Origin: Sipunculus nudus
Taxonomy: Eukaryota > Annelida > Sipuncula > Golfingiida > Sipunculidae
Length of the DNA stretch: 64,000 nucleotides
Reading direction: 5' to 3'
Assembly (NCBI GenBank): GCA_026874595.1
Contig: CM049316.1
Span: 64,895,176 to 64,959,175, forward strand
Shown: positions 46,354-60,400 of the stretch, piece after piece
Numbering within the stretch: the stretch's first letter is position 1
How the letters are laid out: each line of letters starts with the position of its first letter
The notes under the pieces: generated by a model
The model's database searches: none
The model's input: only the letters and a program-made list of their open reading frames with translations
What the model was told of the DNA's origin: nothing
Program-made: the position numbers and the translations under genes

Positions 46354-46852
46354 AAATATTTGTGTCAAAATGAATCTGTATCAACCATTATAGGAGTATG
46401 ACCAAATTTTTCACTTAAAGGGCGTCAAACCTCTCAGCCTCTTAAAAAGAATACAGATTGTGTGTATTGATTCAGAAATCTTTTGCTACCCAGGCCATGG
46501 TTAAATAAATATGCAAGGCAAAAAAGTTTGTGTTCCAGGCATTGTGCATCAATGTTTTTACCCCCTGATTAAAAAAAATTGAATTTTTGTACAAAAACTT
46601 CCTGATTTGAGTACCATTCACCCCAGTATTTCTTTCAATAAAATTAAATAAAATATTTATGAAATTTCATTTTGTTGTAATTGTTTCACCCATTTAACAA
46701 CCCAATGCTGTTATTATCATGTTCCCGTATCATTTCTTTTGAATGTTTAACATAAAAAGGTAAAAGAATGATTCACCCTCCTGCCCTAAATCTTAAAAAT
46801 TGGTGCTTATCAGATACCAGCCTTTTCTTGACTAATCCTTCGTTATTTATTT

Positions 46853-49462
46853 TTAGCTCAGCTGACTATAAGTCATCTGAGCTATAGTCGTGGTCCATTG
46901 TCCGTCGTCCGTCCGTCCGTCCGTAGATGTGGCACGTTTTGAAACCGTAAGACCTAGGAATCCAAAATTCGGCATAATGTTAGATGTCCCCAAGATCTCC
47001 TACCAAGCCGAAAACTGGGTCTTTGCAACTTCTTTCCTTTGAGAAATTAAGGAAAAACCTCAATTTTTTATTAAAAACCTATTTTCACACTTTAGGACTG
47101 CCTAATATCAAAACCACTTATCTGTTTTTCTTCATATTTACCATAAATATTCCTCTATATAGTTCCTATGTACATGCCAGAAATTATGTCTGTATTATTT
47201 AATTTAAAAAAGTTCTGGGCCCAAACAAATTGCATTTTGAAAAAAATAAGGAAAGATATTTGATCACTTAACACAAAAAATGTTAAAGCTGTGGACCTTT
47301 TTTCCAGTAATATAACTTTAATTAATCAAAATTAAATTGTATACCCAAAATTAGATGAAAATCTTTTAAATTTTTTAAAATATTAATAAAAATAAAAAAT
47401 TGGTACCTTAAATTTTGCCCAACTTTGACCATGGCACGTTTTTTTCCTGTAAGTACTGTGAATTTAATTTTCACAGCATGTTTTTGTCAGCATTTCAACT
47501 GTTAACACCAAAAATTTGAAACCAGTTGATCAAAAACTGTAGATTTTAATCAAGTTTTCAAGCACCTTGTAACATATTGTTTACATCAAGCTAGTGTTAT
47601 GCAGTTTGCAAAAGCTCAGCTCCCCAGCTTCAGCTCTAAGTTCCTTAAATTCAGCATACAGTTAGATGTCTCCAAAATCCCCTACCATGCCAAGAATTTG
47701 GTCACTAGGACTTAATACCTTCGAGATATTAATGAAAAACTTCATTTTACCATTAAAAACCCATTGTTACACTTCAAGACTGCCTAATATCAAAACCACT
47801 GATCTGACTTTAATCATAAACAATATACATATTTTTCATTCTCTATGCACATCCCAGAATGATGTCAGTATTGCGTAATTGTTTTAAGTTATGGGCCCAA
47901 ACATAATGCACTTTGTAAAAAATCAAGAAATATATTTACTCCCTTAACAAGGGCATGGCTAGAGATTTTTTTGTCGGGGATGTAACATTATTTAATCAAG
48001 ATTCAATTGAATACCCAAAATTAGTTCTGAATTTTTAAAATTTTATAAGTTATTAGTATAAATGTAAAATTAGTACCTTAAATTTTGCCCAACTGTGACC
48101 ATGGCACGTTTGTTTCCTGTGAACACTGTTGATATAATTTTCATATCATGCACACATAAGGATTTCAGCTTTTTAGCTTAGAAAGCTGAAAGAAATTGGC
48201 CAAAAATTGTAGCTTTTATTAATGTTTTTTATGAGACCCTGTCAGACTTTGGCTCTCTCCAGCCCCTCTTGAGTCACCTGTATGTTGACCTTGTTGACCT
48301 TTCATCAAATTATGCACGCTTGAGGCGAGGCATACAGGAATCCAGGCAGCTTATGGCCAGCCACAGTTGATCCAGGTGTCCAACCCAACTCATCTAGTAG
48401 TTTTAACCAACAACATAACAATAAACAACAAATTAATAAATTTTTATTGGTTTTTAATAAAAAATTAAAGAAAAATAGAAAAGGAATTTGTTAGTTTATA
48501 ATAACAGGAAATTAACTTGCAGTTACTGATGATATAAGAATCTTGTATCAATGGGTAGAATGTCACATATTCCAAATAACACCATGCAGTCACCTATGGC
48601 ATTTTTCAATTCAATTTTAATGATAAAGAAGTAAATCATATTATTCATTACTAATCATTAGGGATCATATGAAGGAAATAAATGATAGACAAAGATGCAG
48701 TTGATAATATTAATCTAGATTCCTACTGTGTCTAGTGTGTACATTGATGTGAAATTAGTCCAAAATTAATTTTTTACAGTTATTTTTTAATATAAATAAA
48801 AGCCATAAAACCAGGTACTTATGATCATTATTTAATTGTGTGAATTTTGTATATTCTGGATTCTCAACATCATTGTTTGGTGAAAATTGAATAAATACCA
48901 GACATGGTGCGAATACTTTGTAATTGTATTTAAATACAAATATGATTATGTACTCCATTATAAAATTTCTTGCATAAAGAATGGGAATTCAGGTAAAAAT
49001 GAAAGTATATGAATACTCGTGCAAATACTTTCAAAATGTATTCATGAATGCATTCATGAATATATTCTTTAATATTATTTTAATAATCATATCAGTTATA
49101 TTTCATTTTAAAAAATCATATGATTCTCTTATTATTTTTAATAAAAATTATATTTGGGACAATATTTGTAATTTTTTTTAATAAATAGTTAAACTCTTAT
49201 ATTATATGTTCTGCTTATAAGTTATATGGCCAAGTCAAAATCTGTGTGACAATAGTACTCCAATTGTTAATAAAATAAATGAAATCAATCCTCTTCCCTG
49301 TCTCCAAAGGTACTATCAAAATCATACATAAGCTAAACAACAACAACTCATAATACAGCTTATTTTTATTACCACACAAAACCAGCATGTGCCTCATTTC
49401 TAAATAATATTTTTTTATCATATATAACAGCTGAGCGTCGTGACCCATAGGTCCCTTGTTTT
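46853..49462 (-). mobile_element. A-family GGGACCC element (copy G), inverted, 2.6 kb
   Basis: Begins on the plus strand with TTTTTAGCTCAGCTGACTAT, then AAGTCATCTGAGC and GTCCGTCC repeats. Ends CAGCTGAGCGTCGTGACCCA then TAGGTCCCTTGTT. The same blocks as copies A, B and F occur in reverse order. The interior includes a partial duplication (47,640-48,180 repeats the 46,980-47,470 layout). Confidence 0.8.
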
Positions 49463-49486
49463 TTTTTGGTGGAGGTAACCACCTAA

Positions 49487-49720
49487 TTTTTAGCTCGGCT
49501 GACTGAAAGTTGTTTGAGCTATAGCGATCACTCTTTGTCTGTTGTCTGTCTGTCTGTTAACCAGGCACACATCTTAACTGCTGGACCTGGAATCTTCTAA
49601 CTTGTCATTCAGGGAGGTCCATGAAAAATCTTGTTGTAAACCTGAAATTAGGTCTCTGTTACCCATATCCTCTGAGCTATGTGGCTCCTAAGTACCTCCA
49701 GAATAATTAGAAATTTGATA
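49487..49720 (-). mobile_element. C-family terminus fragment
   Basis: TTTTTAGCTCGGCTGACTGA then AAGTTGTTTGAGC and GTCTGTCTGTCTG, with 'CCTGAAATTAGGTC' further in. This is the reverse of the C1/C2 3' end. The rest of the element is missing. Confidence 0.7.
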
Positions 49721-49845
49721 CAAAAGCTACAGTATCTGAATAACTAATCCATTGATCACCATGATTCTCTGCATGCATATTGATCATGGAGTGTTTCATC
49801 AGTTCCTGCACACTAGTTGTGCTTCCTTATCTAATTCTTAATCTA

Positions 49846-50195
49846 AGTATGTACATCTGCAGAGTTCCATTTTGGTTTGGGGACCACATGGCAAGGTGGT
49901 AGCACTGGCTTAATTACTATCATATTATTCTGTATCCTTGTTTCACCCAGGCCTGGTGTAAACCTCACCTGCAGGTCCTGATTGTGTAACCATCACCTTT
50001 GCTGGGTCATAACACCGAGGATCCCCCAAAGAAGCACTCGTTTGTGAGTGATACACAGCTACGGGGCACAGCCTTCTCATTAAGGCTGCAGACCACCCAC
50101 CACTGGTTGAGGGCCGACTGTGAAAATCTCACCGCCTCGGCTTAGATTTGAACTCATGACCTCCCGGTTTTGAGTCCTGTGCTCTACCCCTCCCC
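49846..50195 (-). mobile_element. tRNA-derived SINE, second copy
   Basis: On the minus strand: GGGGTAGAGCACAGGACTC, then GAGTTCAAATC (B-box-like), then CCGAGGCGGTGAGATTTTC and CCTGCAGGTGAGG with CCAGGCCTGG. Same order as the 27585-27918 copy. The 5' A box has been replaced by a G/C run. Confidence 0.78.
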
Positions 50196-51056
50196 CCCCC
50201 CCCAACTACATCATAATGCATCTAAACCAGTTGCCTATGCAGGACAGCATAAAATAAAACATTTTCACAATAAATACATTTTTTATTCTCAATATCACAG
50301 TTATCATTTAAAGATATTTGGAATATTTTCGCAGCAGATAATAGTTAAATATAAAATCCATGCAAAACACTTTTATAAGAAGTATATGGTTTCATTTGGC
50401 ACTAGATATATGGCATTTAGCTTAGGTGTGCAGTAGAGTTGGACGGCTACCGGTAACACTTTGATATGACCTGGTAATGTAATATCCATTGTGGAATGCA
50501 TGATATTATGATAACAAAGTAACTAACTAGAATTAGAAATTTACAAAATAATAAAAAATATAATATTGCTTAGTAATTTTTTTTTTTTCAGATGGGCATG
50601 ACAGTTTTATGCATATAGATAGAAGGGTAAATTTCAGGTGAAGTCCCAGTGAGTAAAAATTTCATGAAACTCATTGTTTCAGCTAAGATGTTAAAAAAAA
50701 AAACTTTCATCTCAACCAAAATTGAAATTAAATATAAACTTTTCATGCTGGGTAATATTTGTTAAAAAGATGTGGTCTAAGAAATTTATTTCAGAGGATA
50801 ATGTGTCAGTTATAAAAATGTTCTCTTGGCTTTCATAGGAGTATTCCTTAATTAGGAAGAATATATATGATATTTTTACCATTACTACATAGTTACATAA
50901 TTTACTGTGTGAAGATTATACCATATGCTTGTTAAACCATTTTCCTGTCAATAAACTATCATACAGTGATCCTATTTAAACATTCTGACCTTCCATACAA
51001 CAATAAAAAAAGCCTACCATTAGTCTGCAAAAAACTCAGGTTGATAAAATCACTTA
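50196..51056. other. AT-rich intergenic stretch
   Basis: No gene or repeat recognised. Confidence 0.4.
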
Positions 51057-51235
51057 CAGTGGAACTTCTCCTTATGGGCACCTCTGTACTAAGGGCACCT
51101 CCTATTTAAGACCACTTATGGGCAGTTCCTTGAAAGTAGGTACCAAAATCTATAACCTCCCTACTAAGGGCACCTCTCTATTGCAGGCAAAATATCTGGT
51201 CTGGCCAGTGTCAGTAATTCAGAGGTTCTATACTG
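51057..51235 (+). mobile_element. Tigger-type MITE, 179 bp, with TA on both sides
   Basis: Starts CAGTGGAACTTCTCCTTATG and ends AGAGGTTCTATACTG. Has internal GGGCACCTCCT blocks. The same length as the MITE at 63747-63925. Confidence 0.82.
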
Positions 51236-52567
51236 TATTCAGATCGTTTGGCACTATAGACTCTGTAACAAATAAGAAGTTCAGTGTGTCAAGTCCTGTG
51301 TTGATATAACCCTGCACACCATTTTGTATAAATATAAAAATGCTCAACAAAACTATATTATTTTAGTCTGTTTTGTACTTTGTTACTTATTGTTTTTGTA
51401 CTTTGTTACTTATTGTATCAGTATTTTCCATTTACATTTTCCCTCTGAAAAATAAAATTATATACATTCCAGCAACTGTAACTGGAAATAAAAACAAATT
51501 GAAAGGCCCTGGTAACACTAGTACAATACATCTCAGCAGTTAAAGATATAACAAATATTTACAGGTGCAGCATATTAATCAGTATATGCATATATTATTA
51601 ACAGGTGCTATATTAATGTAAGTTAAGGTAAAACAGTTTTGTACTTGGCATAAAATTAGCACTACTAAAATCACTCGCCGACTAGGCTGAAGCTATATAA
51701 AAAATCCTAAAATGTTTACAAAATTTCTATGGGCTATATGTAGGTAGGGTGTTTCAGGATAAAGCATACCCTGTATGAAAAATAACAATTTACTTTGTAA
51801 ATAAGGGTATAGTTAGTCTTTAAGTGGTATAAGCCATAATAAAACCCAGTACAGCAGTGTGTTTTCAGCAGATAACACTTTAGTGTTAACATTTTCTGAA
51901 AAAAAAGACAATTTAACTACTTTAATATTCAGCTGTTCAATGAATACTATATGATTAGAATAGATTAATACTGATTCAGGGGCCTGTTACTGACCAGTCA
52001 GCAAGCTCATATTTCACTTGGATATATTGCATGAATTATTCATAAGGCTGAACTGCCAATGAGTAGGATACATATCCTCATGCATTATGCAATGACAAAA
52101 CTGACCAATAGACAGGCTCATTATAGCTTGTTATCATACTATGCATGATCCATGAGGAAAAGCTTCCAAGTATGATAAAAATCCTGCTAATGCAGAATCA
52201 TTAATATTTATGTAGCCAAAATACCAAGAATAATAACTTGTTTTAAAGCATGAATCCATAATGTTAAATATACAAATAAATATACAAATATAAATCAATG
52301 TAAGGTATATCCTTGGTCTGATGACAGGGTTGCTTCATTAATGTGTATTTCAGGAAATAAATATAAAAAGGAAAAATACACACTTTTTAAAATATGCATA
52401 ATAACTTATTTAATTGCAGCAGGACCGTGAACTTACTTAATAAAAATATACACTTCAGCAGTTTACAGATAATAAACATATTCAACAATTCCTTGAGTAA
52501 AAAAGTAAACAGCAGTTCAACATTCTTTTGTGTAAAGAAAACAGATTTAAACAAAAAATGGCACAAT
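51236..52567. other. 3' flank of the WDR97-like gene
   Basis: AT-rich, with a duplicated TTGTACTTTGTTACTTATTG at about 51370-51412. No coding signal. Confidence 0.4.
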
Positions 52568-52794
52568 TCAGCAGTATTCAGGCACATGAGACCTGGACGG
52601 AACAAAGTATTTCTGCGAGGTTTTTAGTGTCAGCAGTACAGGTTCTTGGTAGATGGGGTCGTACGCATCAAGAGGACACGGGAACGGGTTCATATATACT
52701 GTCTTCATCGGCAGGTTGATACATGGTGCAAAACCATACAGCTGACCAGGCTCAGGCTGGCGCCCTCTGGTGGTGATTGGTGGAAGCTTGAAAT
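52568..52794 (-). CDS. WDR97-like gene, last exon with stop
   Basis: A 227-nt exon, phase 1 in, acceptor TTTTTTCCCAG. Encodes FKLPPITTRGRQPEPGQLYG, FAPCINLPMKTVYMNPFPCP, and ends SRSHVPEYC then TGA. An ATTAAA at 52409-52414 on the minus strand, about 155 nt downstream, is a candidate polyadenylation signal. A MITE with a 17-bp minisatellite ends 26 bp upstream of the exon. Confidence 0.87.
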
Positions 52795-54318
52795 CTGGGA
52801 AAAAAAAGAATAAAAGAAACAGTGGAACCTTCAACAGTCTAAAAGCCAACCTGTCTATTAAACCCACCTGTCTATTAAGACCACCAGTCTATTAAGACCA
52901 CCTACCCATTAATGCCACCTGTCTATTAAGACCATCTGTCTATTAAGCCCACCTGTCTATTAAACCCACCTGTCTATTAAACCCACCTGTCTATTAAGAC
53001 CACCAATCTATTAAGCCCACCTGTCTATTAAGCCCACCTGTCTATTAAACCCACCTGTCTATTAAACCCACCTGTCTATTAAACCCACCTGTCTATTAAG
53101 AACACCAGTCTATTAAGACCACCTGCCCATTAATGCCACCCATCTATTAAGACCATCTGTCTATTAAGCCCACCTGTCTATTAAGCCCACCTGTCTATTA
53201 AGACCACCAATCTATTAAGCCCACCTGTCTATTAAGCCCAACTGTCTATTAAGCCCACCTGCCTATTAATGCCTCCTGCCTATTAAGACCCCCTGTCTAT
53301 TAAGACCACCTGGAGTGAACTGAAATCATTCACATTAGATATAACTGACCTGTCTCTCCTGTGAATTAAGACCACTTGGCCAGTCCCACATGTTGGCACT
53401 GTACTCAATGATGAGGGGCGTAGCCAGGATTGAGGGAGGGGAGGGGGCCATCATCAGTGGCGGATCAATAAATTCGAAAACAGGGGGGTGGGGGGGGGTT
53501 AAGAAGCGCTTATATGCATGTATATATATTGTTGTGTATATATCTTATTATTTATAATATTATTATTATCATTATTATTATTACTATACTTCATTGTTTC
53601 AGTGTAAGAAAAATATATTTTTTTATTTTCAATTATGAAACATGGTTTAATTAAGGTTAGTTACAGGTACATGGGGTGGGTATGGGAGGGGGTTTCCCCC
53701 TCACATATTGGGAAATTTTGAATATACAATGTCAAGAGGACATTTTGAGGCAATTTTCACAAAAAAATGAGGATATCCTGTTCCTGAAAAACTGTTCCCT
53801 AATGTCTTTGCGTTATGTAGTTATGATTCAATGGCGCAAAAGTGCAATCACGCTTGTAAATATAAAAATATTATCTTTTATATGTAATGCACGTGGAGAA
53901 ATAACTGAATTATTATGTTAAATTTTGCATTTAACCAGGTTTCGTGGTCTCCACAGCACACAGGACTACTAAGAGCTCAACAGATCGCGAGTTTGAGAAC
54001 CGGTATCACCAGAGGAGCCGTAAGATTGTTCACGGTCCACCCCAACCAGGGCTCAGTGCTCGATCGATCTGCAGTTGTTCTGCAGCTGATCATAAATATC
54101 CTTATACTCAACTAATAAATTTGAAGGGAATTGTAACTGCAGAAAACTTAAATAAAGTCTAATAGCTTATTAATGATAAGAAATATGAAAAACGAATATA
54201 AATCCCAAAAATTGGAAATTAGATAAAATGAGAGACTTTGCAGCTCAACGGGGGGCAGCGCGCCTTCGGCGCCCCCTCTGGAATCGTCACTAATGGCATA
54301 TATCCGCCACTGATTTAA

Positions 54319-54407
<89 letters not shown>

Positions 54408-57400
54408 TAGATTAAGTGAAATTCAGAAAGGAAGGCGAGTACTGGATGCGACCGGGGCGGGGGGGGGGGGGCATGGCCCCCTCCGGCCCCCCCTTGGCTA
54501 TGCCCCTGATGATGCTCATTCATTCATGACAAAATACATGCAATTACTGATATAGCTATTGTCATAAACTTGTTCATTTGAATAATAATTTCAACTCACT
54601 ATATGATTTTGTCTTAAAGGAGTGCATAGCCTTTTTCAGAAATTTTTATTGGTCCACAGTTCTGAACTTGGATATAAACAAATCTATGGCAATCACACAC
54701 AGACTGTATATACCAGCAGTCAAATTGCAGAGTGGTATGACCTAGATATGTCCACTGTACTTTTATTGTCTGTTATTCCCCCCCCCCCCCCCTTATCATT
54801 TTGATGTTACATGTCATATGAAATGAGGTCATTAACATGTGCAGGGGTGATAAATGACTTGTGGCACTTTTTGGCCCCATAGATTTTTTTCCAAATTCTA
54901 CTATATTTGCTTTATGCATACTAATCTACTTCATACTATCAAAGTCTGTGGCAGCAACACTTTCACAGACCTTGATTCACTGAGCTGCTCTGGCATCTAT
55001 TTCATGAATAATGAATATGCGTGCAAGTGTTTGGCCCGAAATCACAACTGCCAATCAAATCCAACAAACAAAATGTAAACAATACACTGTTTAAATGCTG
55101 TCTGAACAAGAACAGCTGCACCAGAAAGGGGACAGGTTTATGAAAATTTATTTGACTGGTCAAAATCTAATTTCTCCCCAGGCAATGCTAAATGTTTGAT
55201 CTAGACCTAGCATCAGACATGCTCTGCCAGCTGCACTAGACATGTGTACATCAATCATTTTATCAGTTTAATTGCCTTATTCATTATAAATTAAATAGAT
55301 GTCGGAATGACTTGCTGGATCAAGGTCTATGAAAGCGTAGCTGCAACATACTTGATAGTAAGAAAATTACATTGGTCAGGAAGAGCTTGATACAATACAT
55401 ACCTACCCTGCCCCAAGCAATACATTTTTTTTTATACTATTAAACTAACTGACCTGCTAAAGCTGTTTCTCGCTGTGGTCGGCAATGGCTGGTGTGGGTC
55501 TCTCCCAGTCGCACCAAGGTTTGTCTCCTGTTTAAATAAAATGAAATGTATTTTTTATTGATTCTGCTCCAAAATCTATTGAATCTTGTTTTAACATATT
55601 TCACAAAATTAAATGGTATAAATTCATATTGGAAAATTTGGTACAAGAGTTTTCCTTCAATTCTTCTAACATGATTGTAAGCTGCTGTGCAATTTTATGA
55701 TGTTATAGTTTATTTGTGAACCCACTTTAACTCATTCCTAGAGTGAGTTCCCTTCGAAAAAAAAGTTTTATTATGTTATTTATTCAGACAATTCCTAAAA
55801 GAAACGTTGAACATATTATATTTTAAACAAAATTTTTTTGCAATTAGTATTCATCAAAATGCAATTTAGGAGGTACTGTACATATGTAGCCTGAAGCAGT
55901 TAGCTTACCCGGCTAGTTTGGGGAACACGAGCACTGTGTTCTTGTGTTCTCCTGCTTTGGTGCCTGTGGCGCCACCTTTCATTCGCTCCAGAGACTTCTC
56001 CAGCTCCATCTCACAGAAATAGTTCAAAGCCTCTATGTAGGTGGCGTTCTCAACAGCCCCAATATCAGGTGTAACATCAAAGGTCACTGAAAATTAAGTT
56101 TGTATCTTATGGTAAAATAGAGAAAATATTTCAAGTTATGTTGAGAAATAAATACATGCAACAAGTCTGATATTTGCTTTCATACTTTTACAAACTTTTA
56201 AGAATACATAAACAAAGATTCAAATTATATTTGACTAATAAAAATATTGCATCAAAAAAGTGCTTGTGCTAAATTGCTGAGCTCCAGTGCTGATCTTTAA
56301 ATATTCAGGGGCATATTTAGAAAGGGTTACAGGGGGCATCAGTTATGTAAGAGGTGTACTAGCATTACTGACACACTTGTTTAACAGGGCCAGGTTGTTG
56401 AGCTCCCACTTTTCTTAAATCCTCTACCCACCCCTGGTATATCCTGAAAACTCCACAGTATTGTGGGATATTTCATAAACCTACCCTTACATATATATTA
56501 TACACCCCTCCTTCACTTCATGTGGACTAACCCATTAATGCACCCTGATGGTAAAGAAGAGAGGAGAGGGACTCCACTTGTCCCCTAGCTGGCCTAGAGG
56601 TTAGGCTACTGTCAAATGTGACAGGCAGATCACTTAATTAGAAGCTAGGGTCTGAGCATAATAAGGAGACAGATGGAGTTCAGCATCAGCAAAGTTCAGT
56701 AGCCAAACCAACTCTGCATCTTTAAACAAGGCGCTTACCAAGGACAGACAGTATAATCATATTTGGCTTATTAATTATAAATATTACAAATTCAGACATA
56801 TCTTTTGGCCAGTTTAGTGATTCTTAACTAAATTCCTGTGTTGTCTTAGTTTATCTGTGGGGGATCCTACATGCAATCACACAATTTGAGTAACAAGCCC
56901 ATCACACCTTGAGCATTGGACTCCTCCCTCTCTACACCGGATGACTTGAGGATTCCGCGTGGTTTCTTGCCAGGTGGGCGGAGATCTCCTTGACTGACAT
57001 GACCTCTGACCGTCTCACCCTTCTTTAACCTCTCAATGGAGTCTTCTATGTGGATCTTGAAGGTTGCCATCCACCTGAAATTAAAGATCCCACAATAATG
57101 TCAGTGAGGGATGTAATAACAAATGAGAAAACTTTCACTGTATGAATAAGAACATTTATATAAGAATATTAAGGAAATCTCTTAAAATTTTCACTAACTC
57201 TCAAATTTATTAACTCTGTGTAAAGTAAGGGTTATTGTTTTCAGATGATTCTGTGTGTGTGTTTATGTGTGTGTATCTGCAAATTATCTTAAGAATGGTT
57301 TTGTAGATTTGATTAAAAATTTGACTTACTGGTAGATATTTAAAAAATACCCAAGTGATTAAATTTTGGTGCAAATCCCAGTGTAAATGACCAGGGAGGA

Positions 57401-60400
57401 GCATTTTTTTGGGTTTGACATATTTTTTACCGCTTATGGTTTTATCATGTGATCATAGACCCACCACAAAGCTCAATTATGTGACATGACGTGGCATCAC
57501 TGAAAAAAATTGCTTCAATGTAATGTGCTGTTCATGAAAGTTGCCAGCTAATCTATCAGCATACAGCTCTACCTAAAGGCACGGTTAAACTGAAAAAAAG
57601 TAATCAGAGCAATATAAAGCTTTTTGAAGCTCAGGGAATATGCTCTGATATCGCTGATTTTTTATTTTTATTTAAAAGTTAAGAAGAAATCTTTCAAAGA
57701 TGATACTAAGAGTATAAAATATCTTAAGGAGTTGTTGCTATACTAATGTTAAGCACAAATTATACTATTTAACTGTACAGGCATGCAGAGAATTACCTTT
57801 ATATATATATCTTATTTATTTGACATAAGATGCATAAAAACATAATTAAGACCAAAAGGCTCACTGACAACAATTGATCAGTGGAAAAAACTTAGTTTGG
57901 TTCTGGATAGGTCTGAAATTTAACGTTTTTTTGTTATAAAGAGACGCTAGTGTGACTGTGAGAATTTAAATATTTCATCTAAAGCTTTAAGACTGTACAA
58001 ATTGCATATCTTTGCATTTTTACATGTATTATTATAGTTAAAAAAATCTCGTCTTCTTCCTTATTCAATAATTTACAGGGCTTCACTTGATAAATTCCCA
58101 ATAAAGTGGGTATTTTAGGTACATATTACTGTCACATAGTTGAAACAATGATACTTCTACAAACATTTGATCATGACAGACTCCTGAATCTATGATATAT
58201 AGTTCATATAGTTCACAGTATTAGTTCGGCAAACTAATATATAATTATGCCAATATATATAAAAACAACAGAAATAAGTATATTTTGCATTTGCTAAAAT
58301 TTTACAAAATTCAGCTGAGCACCATGACCCATGGGTCCCTTGTATATTTCTGTAGTGACTCACTTTTCCAGCCAGGCATCAGCCAACTTCATCAGTTCTT
58401 TCTTGCGTGTTCTCTCATCCAGACTCCATGTATCCCAGCTGTCAAGCTCTTTAGTAAAATAGTTGTGTGGGTCTCGGAGTCCAAGCCCCTTTATCAGTTC
58501 CATCACAGTATTCCTGAGATAATAAGAATAAAAAACAACCATTAAATGTTTCTTGAGTAGCTACTAACACAAACTAATTCTAAATGGATATCAGCACTAG
58601 CATATCAGCCATTCATGCACTGGGGCTGGCCTGTGCAACTTTGGTCATGTAAACTTGGGGCAGGTTTTCTAATGAACAAGCTCAACCACTGAATACAGAT
58701 GTTCCTATGGTACACCCGTGAAATTTCCCAAATAATATCAATTTCCTCAGGATGTATGGAAAACTTTGGGAATTACCTCCTTAGGGCATACTTGGGATAA
58801 TCCCAAAGACCTTAAGACCAAAAATGGACATTGCAGTTCAAGAGATAGTGCCATCAACAGGCCATGGACATATCCTTTAAAAATAAAGTATGCTATGAAC
58901 AGACCACTAACCTTACATCCTTGTCACCATCCAGGAACTGGCAGATAAGCTCTGTATAGAATTCCTTATCATAGATCCCCATCTGATACAGAAGCTGCAG
59001 GCCAGTGATGATAAACTCCTTCTGCTCCTCATTCTGACAGCTTGGCGGGTTGCTATGGTGATTGAACACTGTCATCACAGCTTTGCTGACAGAGTCGTTG
59101 TTTGTGATGCCTTCATTTTGGTGAATGTTCATCAAGGCTTCAGCAACTGGGGTTTTGTGTTTGAAATCAGCAATTTTCAGGACTCTCACCAACATGCTGA
59201 CAAAGGCTGATGCTGTCCAAGGCTTTGGCATAGTCTAAAGAAAGACAAAGTATTTTGTAAGAAAGACAAAATACATGTAGCTAAGTGAGAAAAATGGCAA
59301 ATGTTCTTGATTGATGGATCTATCATCAACTCAAAATATGTTGAAAATTTTTATCTTGTGGCAGAACATGTAATAATCATGTAAGAACAGGAATTGCCAG
59401 GAAAAAGTAATTAAAGAAAACTAGATTTTGCATTTTTTTTACTCCTATGACTGTTGGAGTACTATGGACTGTTGAAAGAAGAGTTCTGTAGTTTTGCTGT
59501 GTACTGGAATTATAAATAACCATGTAAAAATGGCAAAGAAATTTTGAAGACAAAGGGAAGTTGAAATCTCTCCATGAAGTACTATAATAAAATTCTGGCC
59601 CTAAAACCTATAGATTGGCAGTGTCCCTAAACTTTAATTAAGGTGAGAATTTTTATTTAAAAATCCATCAGACTTTAGATAAGTCATCATACCACCACCA
59701 AAATCTGGTTATCTCTGACCTCATTGAATATGCATGAAATTTGCTGGGAATCAAATTAGGTGAGATACTATATTGATTAATATTTCTGTCAAGTTTCATC
59801 AAAATCCATCATATTTCTAGTAAATTATTATGACAACTCCCCAAAGAAGCTTAGTGACCTTTAACCTCATAAGGTATGTATGGTTTAGGCCTAGAACTGA
59901 ACTCGGTTTAGATAATCAATAAGTAAATAGTTATAGTGAGTTTTCATGAAAATCCATCAAAGCCATGATAAGTTATCACTGCAACATTAAAAATTAACGG
60001 GCAAACTGTGGGTATACCATAATACATCATGTATGTGCCGTAAAAGTTGGGCTAATAAAATGGAAACTCATTTTCCAGATTTTCCTCAATTTCTATGAGA
60101 TGGTGGTGGGCGCCATTCTAGGTATCTTTTGTCATACAACTAAGTTTTCAAGACTTAACACCAGATGGTGCTGAAAGTAAATGGAGGCCCAATGGTACCA
60201 ATACAGCAAGTACTTCATAAAGGGACATATTATGCCTATTATGCCTAATCCATTCACACTATCAGTTAAGTTTTGCTTTATATAAAAGTTTCCCAGCATA
60301 ATCATTCCAGCATGCACAAGGTCTCATGGCCTCCCATACAGCTGTTTACATGTGAGTAAACACAGTCCACGTGTGTCTGTTTACCGTACCAAGGCTGTGT

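Noticed and set aside
52849-53312. Regularly spaced repeats reminiscent of a CRISPR array
   Set aside because: The units are contiguous 17-mers without spacers, in an animal intron; it is a minisatellite.
53944-54162. Overlapping ORFs at 53.9-54.2 kb as an exon
   Set aside because: They lie inside the nested hAT-type element and resemble no known family.
58893-58916. Use of the earlier GTAAGG donor in the 59234-58912 exon
   Set aside because: It would leave phase 0, while the next exon needs phase 2 to stay open; the GTTAGT donor fits.
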